From Bacteroidales bacterium (GTDB lineage Bacteria; Bacteroidota; Bacteroidia; Bacteroidales; UBA932), in contig JAGDBO010000001.1 in NCBI GenBank assembly GCA_017959005.1, forward strand, positions 124,001 through 188,000: DNA of 64,000 nt, read 5' to 3'. Of this stretch, positions 46,818-55,848 are shown one piece after another. Below the pieces are notes generated by a model that was not told the DNA's origin, did not search any database, and worked only from the letters and a program-made list of their open reading frames with translations. Position 1 is the stretch's first letter, and each line of letters begins with the position of its first letter. The translations under genes and the position numbers were made by a program.

Positions 46818-49800
46818 ATGAGTCTGCCGTTTGTACACCTTCATCTTCACAGTCATTACTCCATTCTGGACGGAATGGGTAAGGTGGAAGAGTATGCAGC
46901 AAAAGCCATAGAGTATGGTATGCCTGCAATTGCTCTTACTGACCACGGAGTTATGTATGGTGTACCGGATTTTCTTGAGGCCGTTAAGAAGGCGGAGGAG
47001 AAGAGCGGCAAAACCCTTAAGCCAATAATTGGTTGTGAAGTTTATGTTGCTCCGGAGAGCCGTCACATAAAGAAAAAATATACGGACCGCCGCAGCGCAT
47101 ACCATTTGATTCTTATTGCAAAGAATATTGAGGGCTATCACAACCTTATGAAACTCACCTCAATAGGTTATGTGGAGGGTTTCTACAACCGTCCAAGAAT
47201 AGACCTTGAGGTATTGGAGAAATATCATCAAAATCTTATCTGCTGCTCCGCCTGTCTTGCGGGAGAGATTCCACAGGCTTTACTGAGAGGAAATATTGAG
47301 GAGGCGCGTAACACAGCAATGTGGTACAAGAATCTTTTTGGATATGATTTCTACTTTGAGATTCAGAACCACAAGTGTGAAATTCCGGGGAGAAGCAATG
47401 AGGTTTTTGAGGCGCAGCAGAGAATAAACCCTGTTCTGTATCAACTCTCTGAGGAGCTGGGTATCAAGTGTGTAGCCACCAATGACTGTCACTTTGTAAA
47501 CAAAGAAGACGGTCCGGTTCATGAGGTTTTAATTAGCGTCAACACCCGCCGTACAGCGGAGAATGCCGGTACTATGCTCTACACTCAGCAAGAGTATTTT
47601 AAGACTGGAGAGGAGATGGCGGCTCTCAATCCAGGCCATCCTGAGGTGATTGCCAATACTCTGGAGATTGCAGATAAGGTAGAGCGCTATGAGATAAACA
47701 TAAAGCCTATTCTTCCTCATTTTGAGATACCTAAAGAGTTTGCAGATTCCAATGACTATCTGCGTCATTTGGTTTACGAGGGGGCAAAAAAGAGATATGA
47801 CAACATACTTCCATCCATAAGAGAGAGAATAGATTTTGAGTTGGAGACAATTAGGAGAATGGGATTCCCGGATTACTTCCTAATTGTTCATGACTTTATA
47901 AATCACGCCCGTTCCGTAGGTATCTGGGTTGGTCCGGGAAGAGGTTCCGCTGCCGGAAGTGTTGTGGCTTACTGCCTTACTATCACCAATATAGACCCTA
48001 TCAAGTATGACCTCCTGTTTGAGCGTTTCCTCAATCCGGACAGAATCTCCATGCCGGATATTGATATAGATTTTGAGGAGGAGAGACGCCAGGAAGTTTA
48101 CGAGTATGTGGAACAGAAGTATGGAAAGGATCACGTATCTCACGTTGTAACTTTTGGTACAATGGCAACCAAGCAGTCCATTAAGGATGTGGCAAGAGTT
48201 GAGAACGTTCCTATTCCGGTTGCCAACCGTTTGGCTGCAATGATTCCTTCCAGAAGGTTCCAAGAGACTGTAAAAGTGAAAGATAAGGACGGCAAGGAGG
48301 TGGAAGAGGTTAAGGAGTATGATCCTAATTTTACCAACTGTCTGAAGTTTGTGCCGGACTTTAAGAAGGAGTTTGACTCTTCGGATCCTGTTATCAGAGA
48401 GACTCTTCATTATGCAAGAGATCTTGAGGGAACCATCCGCCAGTCCGGAGTTCACGCCTGTGCGGTCATCATTGGTCCTCACAACCTGATGGAGCATATA
48501 CCTATCTCAACCTCCAGAGTTATAGAGGGTTGGATTTCTCAGTTCGAGGGTAAGTACATAGAGGGAGTGGGTATGCTCAAGATGGATTTCCTGGGCCTGA
48601 GGACACTTTCAATACTTAAGGAGACAAAGAACAACATCAAAGCCCATCGCGGAATAGATATTGACGTAGATAAAATTCCTCTTAATGACAAGGCAACATT
48701 CCGCCTTTTCAGCAAGGGTGACACCATTGCAACGTTCCAGTTTGAAAGTCCGGGTATGCAGAAGTGGCTCAGAGAGTTGCGCCCATCCAGATTTGAAGAT
48801 CTGATTGCAATGAATGCGCTCTACCGTCCGGGTCCTATGCAGTACATTCCAAAGTTTGTAAACAGAAAGAACGGGCGTGAGAAGATAGAGTACGAGCTTC
48901 CGGAGATGGAGGAGATTCTGGCAGACACCTACGGCATTACGGTATATCAGGAGCAGGTGATGCTTCTCAGTCAGAAGCTTGCAAAGTTTACCAAAGGTGA
49001 AGCGGATACCCTGCGTAAAGCAATGGGTAAGAAGGATATATCCAAGATGCTCAAATTGGAGGAGAAGTTCCTTGGGGGCGGAAGTGACAACGGATTCAAT
49101 AAAGAACTTCTTCAGAAAATCTGGAACGATTGGAAGGAGTTTGCAAAGTATGCGTTCAATAAATCTCACTCTACCTGCTATGCGTGGATAGGTTATCAGA
49201 CCGCCTATATGAAGGCTCACTATCCGGCTGAATTTATGGCGGCTAACCTTACCAAGCAGTTTGCAGATACGAAGGAGATTACGGTACTTATGGATGAGTG
49301 CCGCAGAATGGGTTTGAGCGTTCTGGGTCCGGATGTAAACAGCGGTGGTGTAAACGCTACCGTTACCGGTGACCGTGAGATAAGGTTTGGTCTGGCTGCT
49401 ATCAAAGGTCTGGGAACCGGTGCTGCCGAGGAGATTGTAAAGAATGCTCCTTACAAGGATATCTTTGATTTTGTTGAGAGGGCAAGCCGCACCAATATGA
49501 ACCGCAAGACTCTGGAGTCTTTGATTTATGCCGGCGCCTTTGATTCCTCATTCCCACAAATCCGCAGAGATCAATATTTTGCAGCCAACTCCAAGGGTGA
49601 AATCTTCTTGGACTCTCTCCTCAAATATGCTCAGGATGTAAGTTCTATGGATAACAGCGTGGGCTCTCTCTTTGGTGAGGCAGATGAGGGATTCCAACTC
49701 AAAAAACCTGATATTCCTGCGGTTAGAGGAGAGATGGATATGATTGCATATCTCAAGCGCGAGCGTGAACTTGTGGGAATGTATATCTCATCCCATCCTC

Positions 49801-50486
49801 TGAGCAGTTACAAATTTGAACTTGAAAATTTCTGCACCATTACTCCGGGTGAACTTGACACTCTGCTTCAGGATTCCCAGCAAAACGCAGACGGTCAGGA
49901 GTTTTACGTTGGCGGTCTGGTAACCGGAGTAGAGGAGAGGCTCTCCAAGCAGAACAAACCTTTTGCAACTTTCACCCTGGAGGATTTCTCCTCCGGAACC
50001 AAGTTCACTCTCTTTGGGCAGACCTACGAGCAGTACATGAACTACATCAAGGATGGCAGCGCCATTATCCTTAAACTCAAGATTGAGCGCAGGCGTTCAG
50101 ACAACACTCTGACCTCCAAGATAGAGGCAGTGCGTTACCTCGCCAATGTTAAGGAGAAGGGACTCTTGTCTCTGGAACTTACCGTTCCATCTAAGTTGAT
50201 AACCAAAGAGTTCCGTGTTGAACTGGTGAACCTTCTTAAAGACAGCAAACGTTCTACAGATGCTATAACTGCACAAAGCTCAGCAGAGAACGCCACCAGC
50301 GCCGTTACCACTCATACCGTAATAGAGGGTCAGACTCCTGTCAAACTTAAAATCGTTGAAGAGGAAAAGGGCTTTACCCTGGATTATGATACCAAGTTCA
50401 AGGTCAATGTAGACAACACCCTACTTGCAGCACTGGACAAAATGGGTGTCTCCTACAAGGGCAACGTCAACCCTGCACTCTTCTAA
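46818..50486 (+). CDS. dnaE: DNA polymerase III alpha subunit
   Basis: Replicative C-family polymerase, 1222 residues. The N-terminal PHP domain begins VHLHLHSHYSILDGMGKVEEY and retains several metal-type histidines. The polymerase active site has GPGRGSAAGSVVAY (about 374-387) and PDIDIDF near 413-419; the finger region includes ALYRPGPMQYIP. Tandem helix-hairpin-helix and OB domains follow (FYVGGLVTGVEERLSKQNKPFATFTLED at about 1030). The C-terminal tail after about 1130 (DSKRSTDAITAQSSAENATSAV) is low complexity. Last gene of the rnr operon. Confidence 0.97.
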   Translation: MSLPFVHLHLHSHYSILDGMGKVEEYAAKAIEYGMPAIALTDHGVMYGVPDFLEAVKKAEEKSGKTLKPIIGCEVYVAPESRHIKKKYTDRRSAYHLILIAKNIEGYHNLMKLTSIGYVEGFYNRPRIDLEVLEKYHQNLICCSACLAGEIPQALLRGNIEEARNTAMWYKNLFGYDFYFEIQNHKCEIPGRSNEVFEAQQRINPVLYQLSEELGIKCVATNDCHFVNKEDGPVHEVLISVNTRRTAENAGTMLYTQQEYFKTGEEMAALNPGHPEVIANTLEIADKVERYEINIKPILPHFEIPKEFADSNDYLRHLVYEGAKKRYDNILPSIRERIDFELETIRRMGFPDYFLIVHDFINHARSVGIWVGPGRGSAAGSVVAYCLTITNIDPIKYDLLFERFLNPDRISMPDIDIDFEEERRQEVYEYVEQKYGKDHVSHVVTFGTMATKQSIKDVARVENVPIPVANRLAAMIPSRRFQETVKVKDKDGKEVEEVKEYDPNFTNCLKFVPDFKKEFDSSDPVIRETLHYARDLEGTIRQSGVHACAVIIGPHNLMEHIPISTSRVIEGWISQFEGKYIEGVGMLKMDFLGLRTLSILKETKNNIKAHRGIDIDVDKIPLNDKATFRLFSKGDTIATFQFESPGMQKWLRELRPSRFEDLIAMNALYRPGPMQYIPKFVNRKNGREKIEYELPEMEEILADTYGITVYQEQVMLLSQKLAKFTKGEADTLRKAMGKKDISKMLKLEEKFLGGGSDNGFNKELLQKIWNDWKEFAKYAFNKSHSTCYAWIGYQTAYMKAHYPAEFMAANLTKQFADTKEITVLMDECRRMGLSVLGPDVNSGGVNATVTGDREIRFGLAAIKGLGTGAAEEIVKNAPYKDIFDFVERASRTNMNRKTLESLIYAGAFDSSFPQIRRDQYFAANSKGEIFLDSLLKYAQDVSSMDNSVGSLFGEADEGFQLKKPDIPAVRGEMDMIAYLKRERELVGMYISSHPLSSYKFELENFCTITPGELDTLLQDSQQNADGQEFYVGGLVTGVEERLSKQNKPFATFTLEDFSSGTKFTLFGQTYEQYMNYIKDGSAIILKLKIERRRSDNTLTSKIEAVRYLANVKEKGLLSLELTVPSKLITKEFRVELVNLLKDSKRSTDAITAQSSAENATSAVTTHTVIEGQTPVKLKIVEEEKGFTLDYDTKFKVNVDNTLLAALDKMGVSYKGNVNPALF

Positions 50487-50520
50487 CCCAGCCCTCATAG
50501 CCCGCCATCCGGAATTTTGT

Positions 50521-50528
50521 TATATTTG
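50521..50528 (+). promoter_or_regulatory. -7 promoter box of the Big2 lipoprotein
   Basis: TATATTTG, full consensus, 21 nt before the start codon. Confidence 0.65.
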
Positions 50529-50549
50529 TAACAAACAAAACAATATAAT

Positions 50550-52493
50550 ATGAAACGTCTTTTATTCTTTTCCACGGCAGTTCTCTGCGCCGTGCTGTTT
50601 GTTTTATCTTGTGATAAAAGCTCCAGTGTAAAGGTTATTGGAGTCACTCTTTCTGAGACAAACATCTCCATTGTTAGGGGAACCAGCAAAACTCTTACAG
50701 CAAAGATTGTCCCTGAAAATGCAGACAACCAAAATGTAACTTGGAAATCTGCAAATACAGATATTGCAACTGTAGATGCCGGCACGGTAAAGGGTGTTGG
50801 TGTTGGAAAGACCAACATTACGGTTGCTACGATAGAGGGAGACTTCCGCGCAATATGTGAGGTTACAGTAACTTCTGATGTTGTAAACGTTACCAGCGTA
50901 ACCTTAGACAAACCTTCCTTGGATATGGTGGAAGAGGATGAAGTTCAGCTTACTGCAACAGTTACACCTGCCAACGCAACAGACAAGAGCGTTACTTGGG
51001 AGAGCAGCGCTCCTACAATCGCAACCGTTACCAACGGTTTGGTTAAGGCTGTTGCTGAGGGTAATGCAACCATCACCGTTAAGACAACTGACGGCGGCAA
51101 AACCGCAACCTGCGCAGTGACAGTTGCTCACAAAGTTATACACGTTGAGTCTGTCTCTTTGGATAAGACAGAGCTTAATATGTCTATAGATGACGAAGAG
51201 ACCTTGACCGCAACCGTGCTTCCTGCAACAGCAGATGATAAATCTGTTACCTGGGAGAGCAGCAATTCAAATGTTGTAACCGTTACAGACGGTGTGGTAA
51301 AGGCTGTTGATAATGGAGAGGCAACCATCACCGTCAAGACAAAAGACGGCGGCAAAACCGCAACCTGCAAAGTAACCGTTGCACCACCTACCATAAGCTT
51401 TACAAAGATGGCCATCACTCAGCTTCCGGATATGCTTGAGCCTAAGAGCGATCACTCTGTATTTGTTGCAAACGGAGAACTTGTAGTTGCGGGAGGTCAC
51501 ACAACCGGTTTTGTAATCTCCTCTGAGGCTGAGTATTATAGCGGTGGCTCTTGGCACACAATGACTATGAAGGCTCCTCACGATTTCCCATTCGGCCTTC
51601 TGCTTTCTAACGGTAAGTTTATGATTGGCGGCGGCGCCTCTAGTAATTACGGCGTTGGCGCAAGCACTGCCGTAGAGACTTATGACCCTACAACTCACGA
51701 GTTTACAACTTTTGCCAGCCTGGTTAACCCACGTTTGATGGGCCGCGCCATTGAACTTGCAAACGGAGAGGTTGTGGTTTCCGGAAACTGGTATACTACC
51801 AACAGCATAGAGGTTTACAAACCTTCAGACAACAAGTTCCATCATCTGGTATATACATCATCCAACATGTATCAGCCATATGTATTCCGCATTGCCGCCA
51901 ACCAGTCAATGGCATTTGGTCCTGCAAGCAACCAGGGTGAGGTTTACAACGGAGAAGACTTCTACACTGAAACTCTTGCAGCCTACTCTTCCTACACTCC
52001 TATAATCTCTGCAGGCAACCAGTTGATGGACCAGTACCTTATAGGCAACTATGCAACAGATGATTACAGGTATCTCATATTGGGAAAGAGCTCTGCCGGC
52101 AAATTCGGTCTTATCCTTATAAACGGCAAGACCGCCACTGTTGTTCCTACAGACGTTGAGATTCCAACCACATACAACAACGAGCCTCTTTACTATGCCG
52201 GTCCTATTGTAGACAGGAGCAAGAACATTGCCTACCTGGTTGGTTCCAACTCCGGCACAACAGTTACCTTTATAGTTGTCGCGATAGATTACTCTAAGAT
52301 AGCCACAACGGGCGGAAAGGCCGAGCTTAAAGGCTATTACAGTGACCCTGTTACAAACGCCGCTCCTGCCTCCGGCTCTTCAATGACCCTTATGCCAGAC
52401 GGTCAGATTGTGCTTACCGGTGGTATCTATAACAGCAACTACACACCGTTCAAGACTGTCTACACCCTGGCACCTTGGGCCATAACCCCATAA
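50550..52493 (+). CDS. Surface lipoprotein with three Big2 domains and a kelch-like C-terminus
   Basis: A 647-residue lipoprotein (signal ending FVLSC, Cys21). Three bacterial Ig-like group 2 domains follow, about 85 residues each, from about 28 to 280. Each opens with V-x-x-V-x-L-x-x, has the VTWESS core, and ends with T-x-x-CxVTV. The rest (about 285-645) has kelch/galactose-oxidase-like strand repeats: VANGELVVAGGHT, LSNGKFMIGGGAS, ELANGEVVVSGNW, MPDGQIVLTGGIY. Big2 domains usually act as spacers or adhesion modules; no enzyme site is visible in the propeller. Monocistronic. Confidence 0.8.
   Translation: MKRLLFFSTAVLCAVLFVLSCDKSSSVKVIGVTLSETNISIVRGTSKTLTAKIVPENADNQNVTWKSANTDIATVDAGTVKGVGVGKTNITVATIEGDFRAICEVTVTSDVVNVTSVTLDKPSLDMVEEDEVQLTATVTPANATDKSVTWESSAPTIATVTNGLVKAVAEGNATITVKTTDGGKTATCAVTVAHKVIHVESVSLDKTELNMSIDDEETLTATVLPATADDKSVTWESSNSNVVTVTDGVVKAVDNGEATITVKTKDGGKTATCKVTVAPPTISFTKMAITQLPDMLEPKSDHSVFVANGELVVAGGHTTGFVISSEAEYYSGGSWHTMTMKAPHDFPFGLLLSNGKFMIGGGASSNYGVGASTAVETYDPTTHEFTTFASLVNPRLMGRAIELANGEVVVSGNWYTTNSIEVYKPSDNKFHHLVYTSSNMYQPYVFRIAANQSMAFGPASNQGEVYNGEDFYTETLAAYSSYTPIISAGNQLMDQYLIGNYATDDYRYLILGKSSAGKFGLILINGKTATVVPTDVEIPTTYNNEPLYYAGPIVDRSKNIAYLVGSNSGTTVTFIVVAIDYSKIATTGGKAELKGYYSDPVTNAAPASGSSMTLMPDGQIVLTGGIYNSNYTPFKTVYTLAPWAITP
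51066..51368 (+). repeat. Near-identical 48-bp repeats within the Big2 domains
   Basis: The segments 51066-51113 and 51321-51368 are almost identical (the sequence coding ATITVKT-DGGKTATC) and 255 bp apart, exactly one 85-codon Big2 unit. This indicates a recent internal duplication or conversion. The unit before 51066 is more diverged. Confidence 0.8.
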
Positions 52494-52524
52494 CCCACGC
52501 CCGCTCAAATACTTTGAGGAGTAT

Positions 52525-52692
52525 ATGAAGAAAGGCTGCTATCCATTCTCTTTAGAGCCTGAGTTTGAGACCCGTTTGCGTCAGATCATTAACACAACAG
52601 TGGAGATGGACAAACTCTACCTACACAATCCTAACATGGCATACGCTTTTGATAACCAGATTCCGCTTTGGATGTTCGGGTTCCTGTATTAG
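52525..52692 (+). CDS. Small ORF of 55 residues, possible gene fragment
   Basis: The frame MKKGCYPFSLEPEFETRLRQ... ending IPLWMFGFLY has codon use like the surrounding genes and fills most of the 235-bp spacer between the Big2 gene and the prenyltransferase gene. A GAGGAG lies just upstream, but only 3 bp from the ATG, and the frame is open further upstream (PLKYFEEY), which suggests a decayed remnant of a larger gene rather than a start. The middle part (INTTVEMDKLYLHNPNM) faintly recalls the linker before the HTH of AraC-type regulators, but I cannot assign it. Confidence 0.35.
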   Translation: MKKGCYPFSLEPEFETRLRQIINTTVEMDKLYLHNPNMAYAFDNQIPLWMFGFLY

Positions 52693-52699
52693 AAATTTG

Positions 52700-52707
52700 T
52701 ATCTTTG
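52700..52707 (+). promoter_or_regulatory. -7 promoter box of the prenyltransferase-nitroreductase operon
   Basis: TATCTTTG, consensus, 5 nt before a seven-codon mini-ORF (52713-52736) and 21 nt before the prenyltransferase ATG at 52729. The mini-ORF (MAESCNV) ends across that start codon. Confidence 0.6.
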
Positions 52708-52728
52708 TGACAATGGCAGAAAGTTGCA

Positions 52729-53628
52729 ATGTATAAGCTGAAACTCAAAGATGTTATAAATATTGCTGCGCCTCATACCTGGCCCGGATCTGTTGCACCG
52801 GCAACTGTGGGGTTGGCTATAAGTTACACAATACAAGGCACTTTAGATCTTGTAATGGCATTGTGTCTCTATGCCATTGTTATATTGATGCAATCTGCCG
52901 TTAACACCTTTGATGACTATTCAGATTTTGCAAAGGGCACGGATACTTTGGAGAACTCCCCGGATGCATACGATGCGGTGATTGTTTACGGAATGAGTCC
53001 TAAGTGGGCTCTGGCTCTGGGCTTTATCTTTCTCTTTATAGCGCTATTTCCTGCCATTTATGTTGTAAAAGTCTGCGGCTGTACTCCTTTGATTATAGGC
53101 GCAGTAGGAACCGTTGTTCTCTTCTGGTATGCGTTTGGAAAATGGTCTATCTCTTACCTGCCGTTAGGAGAACTCTTTTGCGGATTTGTGATGGGAGGAC
53201 TGATTCCTCTGGCCGCTGTCTATCTCCAGACAAAACAACTCTATTGGTTTGTTCTGGTACAAGCCATTCCTCCAATTTTGGGTATGGCTGTAAATATGTT
53301 CTCCAACAACGGCTGTGATATTGCAAGGGATATTCCCGCCGGACGTAAAACCCTGGCCTGTCTTCTTGGGGCGGAACGCAGTGCCAGACTCTACCGCATA
53401 ATGCTTGTAATATGGGTATTATCTCCGGTGGTGCTTTTTATTGTGCAGTCTATGTGGACCTCTGTTTTGGTATATATCTGCGCATGCCTGGCCTTTACCC
53501 ACCTGATTAAGCGCCAGCTTTCATTGGACCTGGGCCCGGAGACCAGAGAGTCTATAATGACCGGAGCCACTACCCTGGTTTCCCTAATAGGCTTCTCCTA
53601 CTCCATAGCAATGGTTTTAGGTTGTTAA
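52729..53628 (+). CDS. UbiA-family prenyltransferase (MenA-like)
   Basis: A 299-residue integral membrane protein with about eight helices. UbiA motifs are NTFDDYSDFAKG (about 64-75, the NDxxD-type metal site) and, in the second half, NMFSNNGCDIARDIPAGRKTLA. It resembles MenA in the N-terminal PHTWPGSVAPATVGLA. The window also holds a more typical menA at 23265-24242, so this one may use another aromatic or quinone substrate, or another chain length. The nitroreductase gene follows 21 bp later, probably in the same operon. Confidence 0.82.
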   Translation: MYKLKLKDVINIAAPHTWPGSVAPATVGLAISYTIQGTLDLVMALCLYAIVILMQSAVNTFDDYSDFAKGTDTLENSPDAYDAVIVYGMSPKWALALGFIFLFIALFPAIYVVKVCGCTPLIIGAVGTVVLFWYAFGKWSISYLPLGELFCGFVMGGLIPLAAVYLQTKQLYWFVLVQAIPPILGMAVNMFSNNGCDIARDIPAGRKTLACLLGAERSARLYRIMLVIWVLSPVVLFIVQSMWTSVLVYICACLAFTHLIKRQLSLDLGPETRESIMTGATTLVSLIGFSYSIAMVLGC

Positions 53629-53649
53629 TAAATCATAAGAAAAAACGAT

Positions 53650-54279
53650 ATGAAAAAGATTATTGTATTGGTTGCCGTTATGGCAATGGTTTTGGTGAGC
53701 GGTGGTAATGCTTTTGCTCAGACAAAAAACTCTGCTGCACTGGATGTTATAATGTCCAGAGCCAGCGTACGTAACTTTACCGGTGAGGCGGTAACAAAGG
53801 AGCAGTTGGAGATTATTCTTAAGGCAGGAATGGCGGCTCCTACTGCAATGAACATTCAGCCTTGGCGTTTTGTTGTGGTAACTGATAAGGATAAGATTGC
53901 AGAGGTGTTCGGTGCCGGACCTAGAAGCGGAATGTTCAAGACCGCGGGTGCTGTGATTGTTGTTTGCGGAGAGACAACTGTTAAGAGAAAACCGTTCGGG
54001 CAGCCGGATGCTCCTGAGCAGGAGATGCCAAATATGTTCTGGTATGAAGACTGCTGCGCTGCGGCAGAGAATATCTTGCTGGCAGTTCACGCTTTGGGGC
54101 TTGGTGCTGTATGGACAGCGGGTTATCCTGCAGAGGAGAGAGTTGCACCTATCGCGGAGAAGTTAGGTATACCAACTGGTGTTGTTCCGCTCTGCATAAT
54201 CCCAATTGGAGTTCCAAAGGAGAAACCTACTCCAAAAGACAAGTGGAAACCGGAAAACATCCACTGGGAAAAGTGGTAA
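53650..54279 (+). CDS. Nitroreductase-family protein with signal peptide
   Basis: A 209-residue FMN-type nitroreductase fold protein. SRASVRNFTGEAVTKEQLE (about 36-54) holds the FMN-phosphate Arg/Ser site. AAPTAMNIQPWRFVVV and the C-terminal LGLGAVWTAGYPAEE are also diagnostic. Unusually it begins with a clear signal peptide (VAVMAMVLVSGGNAFAQ, cleavage near residue 24), so it should act outside the cytoplasm, where reduced nicotinamides are absent. An electron source such as membrane quinol or another donor must be assumed. Same operon as the prenyltransferase; convergent with the YhcG gene. Confidence 0.85.
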   Translation: MKKIIVLVAVMAMVLVSGGNAFAQTKNSAALDVIMSRASVRNFTGEAVTKEQLEIILKAGMAAPTAMNIQPWRFVVVTDKDKIAEVFGAGPRSGMFKTAGAVIVVCGETTVKRKPFGQPDAPEQEMPNMFWYEDCCAAAENILLAVHALGLGAVWTAGYPAEERVAPIAEKLGIPTGVVPLCIIPIGVPKEKPTPKDKWKPENIHWEKW

Positions 54280-54291
54280 TAACAAAAATGC

Positions 54292-55740
54292 CTACAAAGG
54301 GTTAGATCCTTGCACCTCCTTCATCTTCTTGAAGTCCTCTTCCGTAATATTCTCCAATAGATATTTGCGGATATCTTCTTCTGTTGGCAATTGCAAGCGG
54401 TATTTGCTAACGAAGAGATTTGGAGAAAGTCCCTCTATGGCGTAACGCACTGTTGTTTCGCCAAAGTCTGTGCAAAGCAACAGGCCAATTGGCGGATTGT
54501 CATCCTCCTGCATAATCTCGTGTTTGTAGTAATTCACATAGAGGTTAAGTTGAGATGCATATTCCGGCCTAAAGCGGTCAATCTTTAAGTCAATGATAAT
54601 GTGACACTTCAGTATGCGGTGGTAAAAGATAAGATCTGCCTTATAGTAGTCTTGATCTATAAGGATACGCTTCTGCCGGTATTCAAAACAAAAACCTCTA
54701 CCCATTTCTTGGAGGAATCTCTGAAGATTATTTAAAATTGAAGTCTCCAACTTTGATTCAGTATAGATATCCTGCTGCTCCAACCCCAGAAATTCCAATG
54801 TGACAGGGTTGTGGAGAATATCACGAGGTGTAACTTGTTGCGCTTTCTTAGATGTCAATCTTTGTAATGACTTCTTATCTTTCGATAGGCCCATGCGTTC
54901 GTAATATTGTGAAGACACTTGACGGTCTAATTCTCTACTTGTCCAACATCCCCGTATAGCTTCTTGCTCATAAAAAGCTCGCTTCAAGGGGTCTTCAATA
55001 CTTGTCAAATAAGCTATACAAGTATAATTCAGTCTATAGAAGAGTTTATCTGCTGGCGTTGCCCATTTTTTCGATTGAGCTAGTGCAAATTGATGACTTA
55101 TTAGCTCTTGATTATTAGCTCTTTGCAATTTGGCAATCAGTGATTGCCAAATTGAGGAGACTCCTATATCCGATATTGGTAAACTGTTTCTTTGAAGATA
55201 AGACCCTACCTCATAAATCAACTGCGAATAGACCTTATATATGCGGCGATAAATACGTAAACTACGCGGTTCAAATCCCTTGCGATTAATTTTTTTCGAC
55301 AAACGGTCGATAAGTTTCTCGCCATACTTGGCGCGGTCCTTACCACTCTGCTCATACTCTACGATATAGTACCCTACCAGCCAATTGCGAGCGGTTAACG
55401 AAAGGTTGATGGCGTGGGCGGCCTGTTCTTGTAGTATGTCATGAACAAGGTTAATCCGTCCCACTAATGACTCAAATGTCATATTGTCCTCTAGGCTAGA
55501 TTCTTCATAGGGAACTATCGGAAACTCATTAAGATCCGGCTCTTCTACATATCCAATCAACATAAGAAACGGCACTCCTAGTACCGCCGAAGCTTTTTTG
55601 ATGGTCTCAAAATTCTTGGTCTTAAACAACGCCTTTACATTTTGCTTTCGGATACCCATCCTCCTGGCAAATTCGCTTTTGCTCATCCCTATCTGCTCTA
55701 ATAGGGCTTCTCCTTTTGCTTCAAAATAGATTTGATTCAT
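54292..55740 (-). CDS. HTH-fused YhcG/DUF1016 PD-(D/E)XK nuclease-family protein
   Basis: A 482-residue protein made of two parts. Residues about 12-60 form a Cro/XRE-like helix-turn-helix (GMSKSEFARRMGIRKQNVKAL) followed by FLMLIGYVEEP. From about residue 85 onward it is the YhcG family: the N-terminal helical DUF1016 domain (NWLVGYYIVEYEQSGKDRAKYGE), then a nuclease-like domain with Asp369 and Asp384-X-Lys386 (KADLIFYHRILKCHIIIDLKID). Typical YhcG proteins start at the second part. The family is accessory and patchy, often near mobile or restriction loci. Codon use looks more relaxed than in the neighbours (not computed). DNA or RNA target unknown. Confidence 0.85.
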   Translation of the reverse strand: MNQIYFEAKGEALLEQIGMSKSEFARRMGIRKQNVKALFKTKNFETIKKASAVLGVPFLMLIGYVEEPDLNEFPIVPYEESSLEDNMTFESLVGRINLVHDILQEQAAHAINLSLTARNWLVGYYIVEYEQSGKDRAKYGEKLIDRLSKKINRKGFEPRSLRIYRRIYKVYSQLIYEVGSYLQRNSLPISDIGVSSIWQSLIAKLQRANNQELISHQFALAQSKKWATPADKLFYRLNYTCIAYLTSIEDPLKRAFYEQEAIRGCWTSRELDRQVSSQYYERMGLSKDKKSLQRLTSKKAQQVTPRDILHNPVTLEFLGLEQQDIYTESKLETSILNNLQRFLQEMGRGFCFEYRQKRILIDQDYYKADLIFYHRILKCHIIIDLKIDRFRPEYASQLNLYVNYYKHEIMQEDDNPPIGLLLCTDFGETTVRYAIEGLSPNLFVSKYRLQLPTEEDIRKYLLENITEEDFKKMKEVQGSNPL

Positions 55741-55754
55741 TTTTTCTGTTTTTG

Positions 55755-55778
55755 CAAAAGTAATAAAAAATAATTACT
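55755..55778 (-). promoter_or_regulatory. Promoter and overlapping palindrome of the HTH-YhcG gene
   Basis: Minus-strand -7 box TACTTTTG at 55755-55762, 14 nt before the start codon. An inverted repeat AGTAAT (55759-55764)/ATTACT (55773-55778) overlaps the box. A site of this size at this place is what an autorepressor with an XRE domain would use. Confidence 0.5.
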
Positions 55779-55848
55779 GCAATTGAAATTTGACGGTAGA
55801 TAAAGGCCTAATTCAGAATTATTAAACAGAAGTGGTAACAACAAAGAG

